The notes beneath the pieces were generated by a model. That model was not told where the DNA came from. It saw only the letters and a program-made list of their open reading frames with translations, and did no database searches. Both the position numbers and the translations under genes were made by a program. Of a stretch of DNA of 58,199 bases, positions 25,628 to 34,065 are shown piece after piece; the stretch's first letter is position 1, and every line of letters begins with the position of its first letter. The stretch is from Oscillospiraceae bacterium (GTDB lineage: Bacteria; Bacillota; Clostridia; Oscillospirales; Ruminococcaceae), in contig JAGAUA010000030.1 of assembly GCA_017847885.1 (NCBI GenBank), positions 1 to 58,199 of the forward strand, given 5' to 3'.

Positions 25628-26215
25628 TTACGAAAATGCCGAGATAAGCAAACAGCCAAGCACGGCATACAAGGTTAAATTTCCCTTTTCAAAGATAATT
25701 GCCGTAGCTAAAATTACGGCAATCAAAACGACTCCGCCCCATTTGAGATACCATTCCGCGCTGTCTGCATGGTCTATGCCGCAAAATCTGCGGATAAGCA
25801 AGACGGCAAGCTTTCCCCCGTCAAGATATTGAAGCGGAAGAAGATTGAACAGCCCTATCGCTGCATTGACTGCCGCAAATGGCGTCAATCCCATTTTATT
25901 TCCGAGGAAAAGCGCTGCGGCAAGGACAAAATTTGCTCCGCTTCCTGCAAGAAGTATCACAAGCTCACGCAGGAAGTCTGTAAAGGCAAATTGCTTGTCA
26001 GGCACTATTTTTATTCCTGCGCCGTAAAAGAATACCCTTTTTACGCCAATATTGCAAAATCGCATTGCGGTCAGATGTCCAAGCTCATGCCAAATGCAGG
26101 CGGCAAGTCCATACAAAGCATAATCGCTGTCTTTGAGCAGTATCAGCAGCGATACCGCCGCAAAAAAGCTGAAATCAAAGGCTACCGACAGCTTTTTAAG
26201 GTATATCTCAAACAT
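25628..26215 (-). CDS. M50-family membrane metalloprotease (SpoIVFB-like)
   Basis: A 195-residue polytopic protein with a zinc protease centre: HELGH within an early membrane helix (about residue 43) and NLLPLQYLDGG with the third ligand Asp late. This HExxH-to-LDGG arrangement, about 100 residues apart, is that of site-2 proteases; the short size without a PDZ or CBS domain resembles SpoIVFB. It overlaps the preceding small membrane protein gene by eight bases and its stop overlaps the next ORF (TAATG). Substrate unknown; pro-sigma-K processing is a possibility. Confidence 0.8.
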   Translation of the reverse strand: MFEIYLKKLSVAFDFSFFAAVSLLILLKDSDYALYGLAACIWHELGHLTAMRFCNIGVKRVFFYGAGIKIVPDKQFAFTDFLRELVILLAGSGANFVLAAALFLGNKMGLTPFAAVNAAIGLFNLLPLQYLDGGKLAVLLIRRFCGIDHADSAEWYLKWGGVVLIAVILATAIIFEKGNLTLYAVLGCLLISAFS

Positions 26216-26489
26216 TTCCCAGCCTGCTTACGATGAAATCTGCAAGCAGCTTTATAAGGTTTGTGCTGCTGCCCGAGGTCGTTTCGTACACCTGAAAAAT
26301 ATCCGCCGCAGCATCTGAATTTACAATATTTGCAATAACAAAGGCTGCCGCCATGGCTACGCAAATACTCGTTTGAACGACCAGCGTATCCCCCAATGTC
26401 ACGATTTTTCTCCTCTGCACAAACAATTCTGTAAGTTCAACAGGCTCGTCATGCCGTAAAGTCTCTTCACTTGTCAGTAATTCCTGCAT
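26208..26489 (-). CDS. Small single-pass membrane protein, unknown
   Basis: Not recognised. About 93 residues: a charged N-terminal half (SEETLRHDEPVELTELF), one membrane helix (about 40-58, VVQTSICVAMAAAFVIAN) and a short external tail. The start ATG 26489 follows AAAGGGGATG; a GTG at 26507 is also in frame. It overlaps the M50 protease gene by eight bases, so the two are translationally coupled. By position it could be a regulator or anchor of the protease, as SpoIVFA is for SpoIVFB, but it shows no LytM domain. Confidence 0.65.
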   Translation of the reverse strand: MQELLTSEETLRHDEPVELTELFVQRRKIVTLGDTLVVQTSICVAMAAAFVIANIVNSDAAADIFQVYETTSGSSTNLIKLLADFIVSRLGNV

Positions 26490-26538
26490 AGTAACATCCC
26501 CTTTCACATCAATATATTGGTCAAGGGAGAGGTTTATG

Positions 26539-27759
26539 CTACTTTTTAATTCTGATAATGGAGTTTTTGGGGTACGTTTTTTCGCACGGTATCGACAGCT
26601 TCATCATGGCGTGGTTTGCACTTTCCACAGGCTCGCCGTCTTCGTTGTAAAGCTCCTCCACTTTCATGGTATCGAACATCTTTCCGGGTGCAATAATTTC
26701 CACTTCATCGCCGCGCATGAACTTATTCCGCTGGGAAGCGTATATCCTGCCGTCACGGCACTCGTCGATTATTGCCGCAACGTCATATTCGCGTATATAA
26801 CCGCTGTTTTCATAGTATTGGCAATCCTTGGGATGTCCAAAGAAAAAGCCCGTGCAGTATTTGCGGTGGCTGACCTTGAACACCTCGTCCCGAACCCAAT
26901 CGGGAAGCACATAGCTTTCGGGTGACTTTTTCAGAATATCAACAGCCATTCGGTAAGCGTTTGTAACGATTGAAACATAGTATGCCGATTTTGCCCTGCC
27001 CTCAATTTTAAGGCTTGTTACACCTGCCGCCGCGACCTTGTCAAGGTGGTCTATCATGCAAAGGTCCTTTGCGTTGAGGATATACGTGCCTTTTTCGTCC
27101 TCAAATATCGGGTAAAACTCGTCGGTGCGTTTTTCCTCCATTAAATGGTATCCCCACCTGCACGGCTGGGCGCACTCTCCCCTGTTTGCGTCGCGATTCA
27201 CAAGATACTGTGAAAGCAGGCATCTTCCCGAAAAAGACACGCACATCGCACCATGCACAAACGCTTCTATATCAAGATCGGACGGAGTTTTTGCACGAAT
27301 TTCCGCAATTTCCTCCAAAGAAAGCTCCCTCGCGACAACAACACGCTTAACGCCCATGTTGTAAAGCTCATTCGCGGTCATGTAATTGACAATTCCTGTC
27401 TGTGTGGACATATGGATCTCCATGTCGGGAGCATACTTTTTCACAAGGGAAAGCAGTCCAAGATCGGCAACAATGACCGCGTCGACCTTGCTGTCAACGG
27501 CTTCCTCCATAAACTGACGAAACATCGGTATTTCGTTGTTTCTCGGCAGAGTATTGCAGGTGAGATAAACCTTTACGCCCTTTGAATGAGCAAGTTCAAC
27601 CGCAGATTTCAGCGAATCATAGGTGAAATTACGGGGACCTGCACGCATACCGAAGCTTGTTCCTCCAAGATACACCGCGTCTGCGCCGTAATCCAAAGCC
27701 GCGCAAAGCCTTTCGTAATCGCCTGCAGGCGCAAGTACCTCAAGACTATCCAAATTCAT
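26539..27759 (-). CDS. U32-family peptidase-like protein (tRNA hydroxylation type)
   Basis: A 406-residue protein of family U32. Start LEVLAPAGDYERL, then AVYLGGTSFGMRAG, the conserved Cys cluster region GRCLLSQ and GECAQPCRW, and the KIEGRAKSAYYV motif. Family members include TrhP, needed with iron-sulfur chemistry for 5-hydroxyuridine in tRNA; protease activity is doubtful for many. GGAGGA precedes ATG 27759. It follows mltG closely, a neighbourhood also seen in Bacillus. Confidence 0.88.
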   Translation of the reverse strand: MNLDSLEVLAPAGDYERLCAALDYGADAVYLGGTSFGMRAGPRNFTYDSLKSAVELAHSKGVKVYLTCNTLPRNNEIPMFRQFMEEAVDSKVDAVIVADLGLLSLVKKYAPDMEIHMSTQTGIVNYMTANELYNMGVKRVVVARELSLEEIAEIRAKTPSDLDIEAFVHGAMCVSFSGRCLLSQYLVNRDANRGECAQPCRWGYHLMEEKRTDEFYPIFEDEKGTYILNAKDLCMIDHLDKVAAAGVTSLKIEGRAKSAYYVSIVTNAYRMAVDILKKSPESYVLPDWVRDEVFKVSHRKYCTGFFFGHPKDCQYYENSGYIREYDVAAIIDECRDGRIYASQRNKFMRGDEVEIIAPGKMFDTMKVEELYNEDGEPVESANHAMMKLSIPCEKTYPKNSIIRIKK

Positions 27760-27777
27760 TAAACCAAATTCCTCCAA

Positions 27778-29133
27778 TTATTCAACAAGACCTGCCTCAA
27801 CAAGGTTTTGGTTATGCTCGTCAAGGGTTTTGGCATAGAAAAACTCGCCTGTTTCCAGATTTGAACAAAAATAGTAGTAATCCGTCTCAGCAGGATAAAG
27901 CACAGCGTTAATTGCGTCAAGTCCCGGATTGCAGATCGGTCCGGGAGTAAGACCTGCGCCTTGATATGTGTCGTACGCCTTGAACATTGACTCTGATTTT
28001 ATCTCGATATTGGGCTTGATGACCTCGTCAACGTAGTTTGTGGTCGGGTCGGACTGAAGAAGCGGATACTCGTCGGGGTTGTTCAGCCTGTTATAGAAAA
28101 CCGACGCAACCTTTTTCATATCCCTTGTATTTGCCGCCTCCGCCTGTACTATTGAAGCAAGGGTAAGGACCTCCTCCAGCTCCATGCCAAGGTCTTCCAT
28201 TCTTCCGTAAAGGTCGGGAGTGATCTTCGCCTCAAAGTTTTTGTATATCTTCTTTGCAACGATCCTCGGGTCGTCCTCCACGTAGAACTGGTATGTATCG
28301 GGGAAAAGATATCCTTCCATTTTATAGAATTTAAGGGAGCTTACCTTGACCTTTTCCTCAAAGTCAAATCCGAACTCGGAGCTGTTGAACACCTTGATGA
28401 ACTCCTCTGCGCTGCACACGCCCTTATCCTCAAGCCGCTGAGCCGCTTCAAGCAGAGTTATGCCCTCGGGGAATACAACATCGGCGGTCTCACGCTTGTT
28501 TTCCGCTTCTTCCTGCAAAATTTCCACAATCGTTGCGTAATCCATTTTCGGAGAAAGCTTGTGCGTTCCCGCTATGTATGTTCCGTCCGTGCCCTTAAGC
28601 TTTGAGAAAACTCTGAAAAGCTTCTCATCGCGGATAATTCCCTCATTATAAAGCTGATTTGCAATATCCGCCGTACTTGAATTCATGGGTATATCCACAA
28701 CTATTTCAATGTCGGACTTTCCTATACCGAGAAATTCCTTGGCACATTTAAGTATAAAAACCGCCGCAAGAATTGAAACGGATATGATAAAAACCGTCAG
28801 CAGCAAGCCGAATATAAAATTGCCGTGACCGCGCCTTCTCCTGCGTTTCTTTTTCCTTTCGGGCTGGGCGGCTTCCTCGTCAGGCTCGTCCTCATCAAGC
28901 TCATCGGGTTCGTCAGCCGAGTCGAACTCTTCCTCCGAGGTGTCGGCGTTATCCTCAAGCGGCTTGCCGTCCTCCTCCGCAAACGTATCGCCCGAAGAAG
29001 CCTCCTCCAAAGCTTCGGTTTCCTGCACCTCTGCCGTTTCCTCCGCATTTTCATCGGCATCGGTTTTTTCAGGCATACTATTTAATATATCGTCAAGTCG
29101 GATCTCATCCTCCATGCGTTCTTTCTGTTCCAT
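27778..29133 (-). CDS. mltG: Endolytic murein transglycosylase MltG (YceG-like)
   Basis: Membrane-bound enzyme that cleaves nascent peptidoglycan strands; 451 residues. The N-terminal 95 residues are extremely acidic low-complexity cytoplasmic sequence ending in KKKRRRRR, then one membrane helix (about 107-130), a LysM-like region and the YceG domain with LASIVQAEA (catalytic Glu), VASVFYNRL, LQSDPTTNY and LTPGPICNPG. The first Glu of the usual E-x-E is Gln here, the second is kept. ATG overlaps the preceding stop by one base (TGATG). Confidence 0.93.
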   Translation of the reverse strand: MEQKERMEDEIRLDDILNSMPEKTDADENAEETAEVQETEALEEASSGDTFAEEDGKPLEDNADTSEEEFDSADEPDELDEDEPDEEAAQPERKKKRRRRRGHGNFIFGLLLTVFIISVSILAAVFILKCAKEFLGIGKSDIEIVVDIPMNSSTADIANQLYNEGIIRDEKLFRVFSKLKGTDGTYIAGTHKLSPKMDYATIVEILQEEAENKRETADVVFPEGITLLEAAQRLEDKGVCSAEEFIKVFNSSEFGFDFEEKVKVSSLKFYKMEGYLFPDTYQFYVEDDPRIVAKKIYKNFEAKITPDLYGRMEDLGMELEEVLTLASIVQAEAANTRDMKKVASVFYNRLNNPDEYPLLQSDPTTNYVDEVIKPNIEIKSESMFKAYDTYQGAGLTPGPICNPGLDAINAVLYPAETDYYYFCSNLETGEFFYAKTLDEHNQNLVEAGLVE

Positions 29134-29750
29134 CAATCAGTATATTCCTTTCCGCATTTTTTCACGTATTTTTCCGTAACAAGCAAATCAACGGGAACAT
29201 CAAACCGTCCGTGAACAAGCTTTGTGACCGTACAGCCGCAGTAACCGATACCAACCAGATACATTCCCTTATGCGCCGACAGAAAGCGGTCATAATAGCC
29301 CTTGCCGTAGCCGAGTCTGAAACCGCTGCTGTCGTATACAAGCGCTGGGACGATGCAAAAAGCATTGCTGAAATCCGTTAATTTTCTGCATTTTTCGGGT
29401 ATAGGCTCGGGAACCGAAAAAGAGCCTTTTTCCAAATCTTTCAAGGACTTTATGACATAAAACACCATATCGCGTGTTCCGACAACGCATCTCGGAAGCG
29501 CAACGGTTTTCCCGTCGGCAAGCGCCTGCTTTATCAGCATGATAGTGTCGACCTCAATTGCGGTGGACACGTATGCCAGCAGAGTCTTGCAGTTTTTATA
29601 CGCCGAAAGCTTTATCACCTTGGAAAAAATCTTTTCATCATAGGATTTTTTCACATCTTCGGGCATATCAAGGCGATACTTTTTATATTTTGCACGCAGA
29701 CTGCTCTTATACTCGCGTATGTCAAAGTTTATGCTCTGCTTTTCGCCCAT
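29133..29750 (-). CDS. 5-formyltetrahydrofolate cyclo-ligase
   Basis: ATP-dependent conversion of 5-formyl-THF to 5,10-methenyl-THF; 205 residues. The family signature GFRLGYGKGYYDRFL is complete, with ATP-contact basic residues near the N-terminus (SLRAKYKKYR) and EVDT. GGGAGAG lies nine bases before ATG 29750; a longer frame to 29780 lacks a site. It overlaps the DJ-1-like gene by about 22 bases. Confidence 0.92.
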   Translation of the reverse strand: MGEKQSINFDIREYKSSLRAKYKKYRLDMPEDVKKSYDEKIFSKVIKLSAYKNCKTLLAYVSTAIEVDTIMLIKQALADGKTVALPRCVVGTRDMVFYVIKSLKDLEKGSFSVPEPIPEKCRKLTDFSNAFCIVPALVYDSSGFRLGYGKGYYDRFLSAHKGMYLVGIGYCGCTVTKLVHGRFDVPVDLLVTEKYVKKCGKEYTD

Positions 29751-30283
29751 AAAAGCTTCTCTCCCATATTTTTGCTGCATTCCTCGGAAATAAGCGCTTC
29801 GGCAAGCTTTAAACCGAATTCTATCGCTGTTCCCGCACCTCTTGAGGTAATGATTTTTCCGTCCTGCACCGCAGGCACATCAAGCACCTCTGCACCTGCA
29901 AGCTCCTTTTCAAAGCCTGTAAAGCATACCGCTTTTTTGCCGTTCAAAATGCCCTTGTGACCAAGTATTGTGGGTGCGGCACAAATCGCTCCGATGTAAA
30001 GGTTATTAGCTGTACAGTAGTCCAGTGCCTTCTGCACCGTTTCCGAAGCTTCAAGGTTGAGCGTACCGGGCATACCGCCTGGGAGAACGACCGCTTCAAG
30101 CTTTTCGTTAAGCTCAACAGACTTATCCTCAATGTCGGTTACGACCGCTATTCCGTGAGAGCCTTTGATAACGCTGCCGCCAATTCCGACGGTAACGACT
30201 TCCTTTCCGCATCTTCTCAAAATATCAATAGGCGTTACCGCCTCGGTTTCCTCAAATCCGTTTGCAAGAAATACATAAATCAT
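29729..30283 (-). CDS. DJ-1/PfpI-family protein (YajL-like)
   Basis: A 184-residue class I glutamine amidotransferase-like protein of the DJ-1 subgroup. The start VFLANGFEETEAVTPIDIL carries the conserved Glu, and the nucleophilic Cys is at the elbow GAICAAPTIL. Members act as protein/nucleotide repair factors or redox chaperones; the exact function is debated. Adjacent to folate, cell-wall and kinase genes in one operon. Confidence 0.9.
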   Translation of the reverse strand: MIYVFLANGFEETEAVTPIDILRRCGKEVVTVGIGGSVIKGSHGIAVVTDIEDKSVELNEKLEAVVLPGGMPGTLNLEASETVQKALDYCTANNLYIGAICAAPTILGHKGILNGKKAVCFTGFEKELAGAEVLDVPAVQDGKIITSRGAGTAIEFGLKLAEALISEECSKNMGEKLLWAKSRA

Positions 30284-30297
30284 ATTTTTACCTCCGT

Positions 30298-31179
30298 TTA
30301 TTTGAATGTCACAGTATTTTTTTGAAGCATAAATGCAGGATAATAGGACTGTTTCGACTTCCGCAGTCCCTCCAGACCCAAGTCCTCCTCCCTGTTGATG
30401 TAGGTATACCCCTGAACCGCAGACTTTGCAAATTCGTTGTTTATCGCGGCATATGCACCCTGAATATCGGCGTTTGCCTTCTCAATATGGATATCAAACG
30501 TATCGGAATTTATCGGGTCTCCAATTGTAAAGCCCTCGACCTTGCCATCTACCCGTATCACTCCGCCGCGAAGCTCCAGCTCGTCAAACCAATTCATAAA
30601 GGTGTTTATCGCATACTGCTCCGCCACGCTGGATTCATCGTCATAAGCCTGATTTAAATTATAGCTTTTTACGGCAAATTCTATGCACTCGTCAAAATCC
30701 TTTTCCGTCATGTCGGAGTATTCCCAATTATTCTCATAAAATCTTGCAAGATGGTTGCGCTTTTTGTGGTACTTCTTGCCAGAAAGCGTTCTCAGCTTTT
30801 CGGCGTCGTAAATATAATCGGAGTCGGCTTCATCGAATGAAACCGTATATTCCCCCGGAAATAATTCCTCAAACAAGCGCAAATAATCATTTTCCACAGC
30901 AGTAACTATCAGCGGAGAGTTATGTTCCTCCGCTTCCTTTTTCAGCGTAAGGAACAGGTCCTTATAATCGCCTTTTCCTGCGGGAAAGGTAAAGTGAAGC
31001 CCGTATTTCTGTGACCGCAGGATATAAAAGTCCTTATACCTGCAAATTTTAGTGTCGTAAAGTCTGTGCCACGCAAAATTATTGGCAAAGTTATATCCGC
31101 AGCCTCTGAAATCGGACATTTTCAGCAATTCGTTTATCCAATCTCTGTCAGAAAGTTCAATAACTCTAAAATCAAGCAT
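30298..31179 (-). CDS. DUF2156 protein (GNAT-fold, lysyltransferase-like)
   Basis: A 293-residue protein with two tandem GNAT-like halves of the DUF2156 family, related to the C-terminal domain of phosphatidylglycerol lysyltransferases. Diagnostic stretches are NFAWHRLYD, FPAGKGDYKDL, SGKKYHKKRNHLARF, DIHIEKANADIQGAYAAIN (in parts DIHIEKAN and GAYAAIN) and INREEDLGLEGLRKSKQSY. There is no membrane domain, so lipid lysinylation is unlikely; aminoacyl transfer to another acceptor is possible. Directly downstream of the kinase gene with no gap. Confidence 0.85.
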   Translation of the reverse strand: MLDFRVIELSDRDWINELLKMSDFRGCGYNFANNFAWHRLYDTKICRYKDFYILRSQKYGLHFTFPAGKGDYKDLFLTLKKEAEEHNSPLIVTAVENDYLRLFEELFPGEYTVSFDEADSDYIYDAEKLRTLSGKKYHKKRNHLARFYENNWEYSDMTEKDFDECIEFAVKSYNLNQAYDDESSVAEQYAINTFMNWFDELELRGGVIRVDGKVEGFTIGDPINSDTFDIHIEKANADIQGAYAAINNEFAKSAVQGYTYINREEDLGLEGLRKSKQSYYPAFMLQKNTVTFK

Positions 31180-31842
31180 TTAATCCAAAACCTCGTTTAC
31201 TATATTCAGCAGCTTTTTGCTTATTTCTTCCACCGCAAGGGGCTTTTCACCGTCGCTGCACTCAACAACGCGCCAGCCAAGCTTTTCCGCAGCGTAAAGT
31301 GCCGACCTCCTGCACGCCCGAAGATACTGCAAATCTGACTCATGTATATCTTTTCGGCTTTCATCGCCGTTATACCTTGCAGACAAAAGCTTCTGGGAAA
31401 TGTCTGTGGGCATATCGAGAAATATTACCAAATTCGGCTCGGGAAGCCCAAGCTTTGCATATTCATAATCCGAAAGCCACTGCAAATATCCGTCCCACTC
31501 GTTTTCGGGAAGCTTGACCATTTGGTGTATGGCGTTTGAAGAAACGTAACGGCTTGCAAAAATCAAGTCGCCGTTTTTGTAGTTTTCCTCCCAAAACATT
31601 TTATAGCTGGCATAACGGTCAACGGCATAGAAGCTTGAAGCGGCGTATGCGTTCACTCCCGAAGCGTCCGCCGAAAGCTCACCGTTCAGATACATTTTGA
31701 CAAGGGACGATGACGGGTTGTCATAATCGGGAAAGCTAATTGCCTTTACACTATATTTTTCCGAAAGCGTCTCCTTGAGAATATCGAACTGTGTGCTTTT
31801 TCCGCTTCCGTCCAGACCGTCAATAACAATCAGCTTGCCCAT
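31180..31842 (-). CDS. tmk: Thymidylate kinase (dTMP kinase)
   Basis: ATP-dependent phosphorylation of dTMP; 220 residues. P-loop GLDGSGKST, the DR-type motif appears as DRYAS and SRYVSSNAIHQ, and the lid region has ARYNGDESRKD. FLDMPTD is the usual strand after. First gene of a ten-gene minus-strand operon with a near-consensus promoter; AAGGAG nine bases before the ATG. Some genomes carry a second tmk near holB, so it could be a paralogue. Confidence 0.9.
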   Translation of the reverse strand: MGKLIVIDGLDGSGKSTQFDILKETLSEKYSVKAISFPDYDNPSSSLVKMYLNGELSADASGVNAYAASSFYAVDRYASYKMFWEENYKNGDLIFASRYVSSNAIHQMVKLPENEWDGYLQWLSDYEYAKLGLPEPNLVIFLDMPTDISQKLLSARYNGDESRKDIHESDLQYLRACRRSALYAAEKLGWRVVECSDGEKPLAVEEISKKLLNIVNEVLD

Positions 31843-31872
31843 ACAACCAATCTCCTTAACACATATATATTA

Positions 31873-31901
31873 ATTATAACATTAAACATTTAATTCGTCA
31901 A
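31873..31901 (-). promoter_or_regulatory. Promoter of the tmk-to-TIGR03936 operon
   Basis: On the minus strand TTGACG (31901-31896), 17 bases, TATAAT (31878-31873), about 30 bases before the tmk start. Confidence 0.85.
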
Positions 31902-31902
31902 T

Positions 31903-31936
31903 ACAAAATGCTGCCAACGCAAAGCATTGACAGCAT
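31903..31936 (-). terminator. Terminator of the Cys-rich protein gene
   Basis: On the minus strand ATGCTGTCAA, a nine-base loop and TTGGCAGCAT (ten pairs with one T-G wobble), then TTTTG. It abuts the tmk promoter. Confidence 0.6.
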
Positions 31937-31968
31937 CTTGAGTTGCACGAACATTTTTCTGTTCGGAA

Positions 31969-32781
31969 CTATTTAGTTTCTTCTTCGGGCTCGTCGCCGC
32001 AGGATATGCATTTTGCCGCATCGTCATCGCTCGGCTGGGGGAAAAACTGTTCCGTCGGGAACTCGATGCGTTCAAACACGTCGCAGGGAGCCTCGGGATC
32101 CGTCGAGCAAGAACATTCCTTGCACGGGATACAGTAGTCATACGCAGGAACAATGATCGAAACGGGACGGGACAGCTGTATGATAGAAAACAGGCCCAAT
32201 GATACGACCAGAGTTTTTTTGTGACGCATAGCAGTTTCTGCCGAAGCACAGCCGCAGGAAGGCGTATACGGCATACATACGATCTTTGCGTCCAGAGCAA
32301 TGGGGTCAACAACACGAACCGTAGCCTTAGGCATTCTTGCGGATTCGCTGTCGCAGAAGCAGCAATCACAACATTCTTCAGGCGACGGAGAAAACTCCTG
32401 CTCGCTTGTGAATATCTTTGCGCTGCCCTCGCTGCCGTAGAGAATGACCCTCTTGTTCCACATAGCCGTACCGCACAGCTGAACTCCCGACTGAGGCTGA
32501 CAGAAGCCCTTTGAAAACGCCTCAACCGCAATTTTAAATTTGTAAGTAATGTCAACCGAATAGTAACCCGACTTGAACGGCACGGAATTTACCGAAATAC
32601 AAGTTGCCTCGATCTCAACGCAACGGCTTCTTACTATGTTCATATCTTCCGTAATTGCCGGCGAATCCTCACTAAGCGTAACCGGAAGCTCATAAATGCA
32701 GTCACGGTCCGAGCAGCTGTCGAACACACGCTGAACTTCAACACAAACCGCCTCTTTGAAGCAGTTATTTTTTTCGCTCAT
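31969..32781 (-). CDS. Cysteine-rich conserved protein of unknown function
   Basis: 270 residues with 23 cysteines (8.5 percent), several clustered as CCDCCFC near residue 138 and CIPCKECSC near residue 223. The opening CVEVQRVFDSCSDRDC and the NSVPFKSGYYSVDITYKFK segment resemble a protein family seen in spore-forming Clostridia with no assigned function. No signal peptide or membrane helix. A good SD (AGGAGG) precedes the ATG. Metal binding or disulfide cross-linking in a spore layer is conceivable but only inferred. It is a separate unit between the his operon and tmk. Confidence 0.75.
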   Translation of the reverse strand: MSEKNNCFKEAVCVEVQRVFDSCSDRDCIYELPVTLSEDSPAITEDMNIVRSRCVEIEATCISVNSVPFKSGYYSVDITYKFKIAVEAFSKGFCQPQSGVQLCGTAMWNKRVILYGSEGSAKIFTSEQEFSPSPEECCDCCFCDSESARMPKATVRVVDPIALDAKIVCMPYTPSCGCASAETAMRHKKTLVVSLGLFSIIQLSRPVSIIVPAYDYCIPCKECSCSTDPEAPCDVFERIEFPTEQFFPQPSDDDAAKCISCGDEPEEETK

Positions 32782-32859
32782 ATAAATCCTCCTATGAAAA
32801 TATTAAAGTTAAAAACTTCAATACCATATTATTCAACAGGAGGATAAAAAGTTACAGTA

Positions 32860-33198
32860 TCAGGTGTTTTTATCTGTCTGGTGGAAGGTTTTCAGGTTTC
32901 CTATCTTCTCGTTTCTTTCGTCGAGGACCTTTTCCACGTCAGACCATTCAAGACCTTGATTTACCGCAAGCACCATAACATGGTAGATGAGGTCGTTTAT
33001 CTCGTTCATCAGCTCGTCGTTGTCGCCGTTTTTTGCGGCAATGATAGTTTCTGCGGCTTCCTCGCCCACCTTTTTGCAAATTTTGTCAACGCCCTTTTCA
33101 AAAAGGTAGCAGGTGTAAGACTTTTCGGGAGCTTCACCCTTGTCAAAAGCCGCTTTTCTTGCCTTTATAACTTCAAAAATTTCTTCGTATACAGTCAT
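32860..33198 (-). CDS. hisE: Phosphoribosyl-ATP pyrophosphatase
   Basis: Second step of histidine synthesis, hydrolysing PR-ATP to PR-AMP; 112 residues. All-alpha MazG-like fold with the conserved KKVGEEAAETIIAAKN and LIYHVMVL segments. The gene follows hisI by two bases and is the last of the his operon; no clear terminator was found before the next gene. Confidence 0.94.
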   Translation of the reverse strand: MTVYEEIFEVIKARKAAFDKGEAPEKSYTCYLFEKGVDKICKKVGEEAAETIIAAKNGDNDELMNEINDLIYHVMVLAVNQGLEWSDVEKVLDERNEKIGNLKTFHQTDKNT

Positions 33199-33200
33199 GT

Positions 33201-33620
33201 TTATTCTCCCTTATTTTTTTCGTTAAGATTAATAAGCTTCATTGTTTCCATGTCAAGCTCGCGGTAATAACAGTTATTGGCAACGCCGTTATAGCTCGTG
33301 TGGCAAATATTCCCCTTATCCGGAGTAACCTGATACACAAGCGAATTTTGCTCGCAGTTTACAAATATGTGATTTAACGTAAATGTGTTCCCCGATTCTG
33401 CGCCCTTAAACCAAAGCTTGTTGCGTGAAGTACTCCAGAAAACCGCCTTTTTCAAACGGATAGATTCCTTCAAAGCCTCCTCGTTGGTATAAGCGACAAG
33501 GATAACCTCCTTGGTGTTAATGTTCTGCACCGCCACGGGAATAACGTGGTTTTCCTTAGGCATATTGCGTATCTTGTCCCAGTCCAGCATAAGCTCGCAG
33601 GTTTCTTCTATCATACCCAT
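33201..33620 (-). CDS. hisI: Phosphoribosyl-AMP cyclohydrolase
   Basis: Third step of histidine synthesis, opening the adenine ring; 139 residues. Metal and zinc ligands are in the VAYTNEEAL, FWSTSRNKLWFKG and GNICHTSYNG region, including the C-terminal Cys residues. Separate from hisE here, whereas the two are fused in enteric bacteria. Confidence 0.94.
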   Translation of the reverse strand: MGMIEETCELMLDWDKIRNMPKENHVIPVAVQNINTKEVILVAYTNEEALKESIRLKKAVFWSTSRNKLWFKGAESGNTFTLNHIFVNCEQNSLVYQVTPDKGNICHTSYNGVANNCYYRELDMETMKLINLNEKNKGE

Positions 33621-33649
33621 ATTAATGTGAATACTCCTTTTTAATTTCG

Positions 33650-34000
33650 TTAAGGCTCTTTCCAGAAGCCGCCTTTATGGAAATTTTCATTTCCGAGGGG
33701 TTTTGCCGTAAGGCGGAATATCACGCAGCCGTCGGGACAAACAATGGTTTTGCTGTATTTTTCATCGCCGCCGAGATTAGTCAGGTCTCCGCCGCTTATG
33801 ACCGCTTCCATAAGAGGATACAGCATCATCATTGTTTTGCTGCAAATGCCAAAACCCTCATTATTCACGGGACAGCCGTATGTGCAGCAGTACTTGTCGC
33901 CTATCTCTTCTCCGTTTCGGCAATATCTTTCCGTATGGTCGCCGCGCAGAAATCCTGTTACTTCGACTTCAAATTCGTATTCTTCGTCGTACCATTTTTT
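33650..34000 (-). CDS. TIGR04076-family protein, function unknown
   Basis: A 116-residue protein of a family of unknown function. Marked by FEVEVTGFLRGDH, the Cys pairs in CCTYGCPVN and ICSKTMMMLYPLM, and the IVCPDGCVIFRL C-terminus. GGGAGGA five to ten bases before ATG 34000 sets the start; a frame extending to 34042 has no site. It stands inside the his operon between the GNAT gene and hisI, with no known role in histidine synthesis. Confidence 0.78.
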   Translation of the reverse strand, partial: KKWYDEEYEFEVEVTGFLRGDHTERYCRNGEEIGDKYCCTYGCPVNNEGFGICSKTMMMLYPLMEAVISGGDLTNLGGDEKYSKTIVCPDGCVIFRLTAKPLGNENFHKGGFWKEP

Positions 34001-34065
34001 CATAGTTGTCCTCCCTGCTGCATTATATTTTACAATTCTCACGGGGATACTATTGCTTTATTCTA

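Noticed and set aside
27778..29133. MltG inactive because the first Glu of the usual E-x-E motif is Gln
   Set aside because: The second Glu is kept and the surrounding motif is intact; the Q-x-E variant is plausible in Clostridia, so activity cannot be denied.
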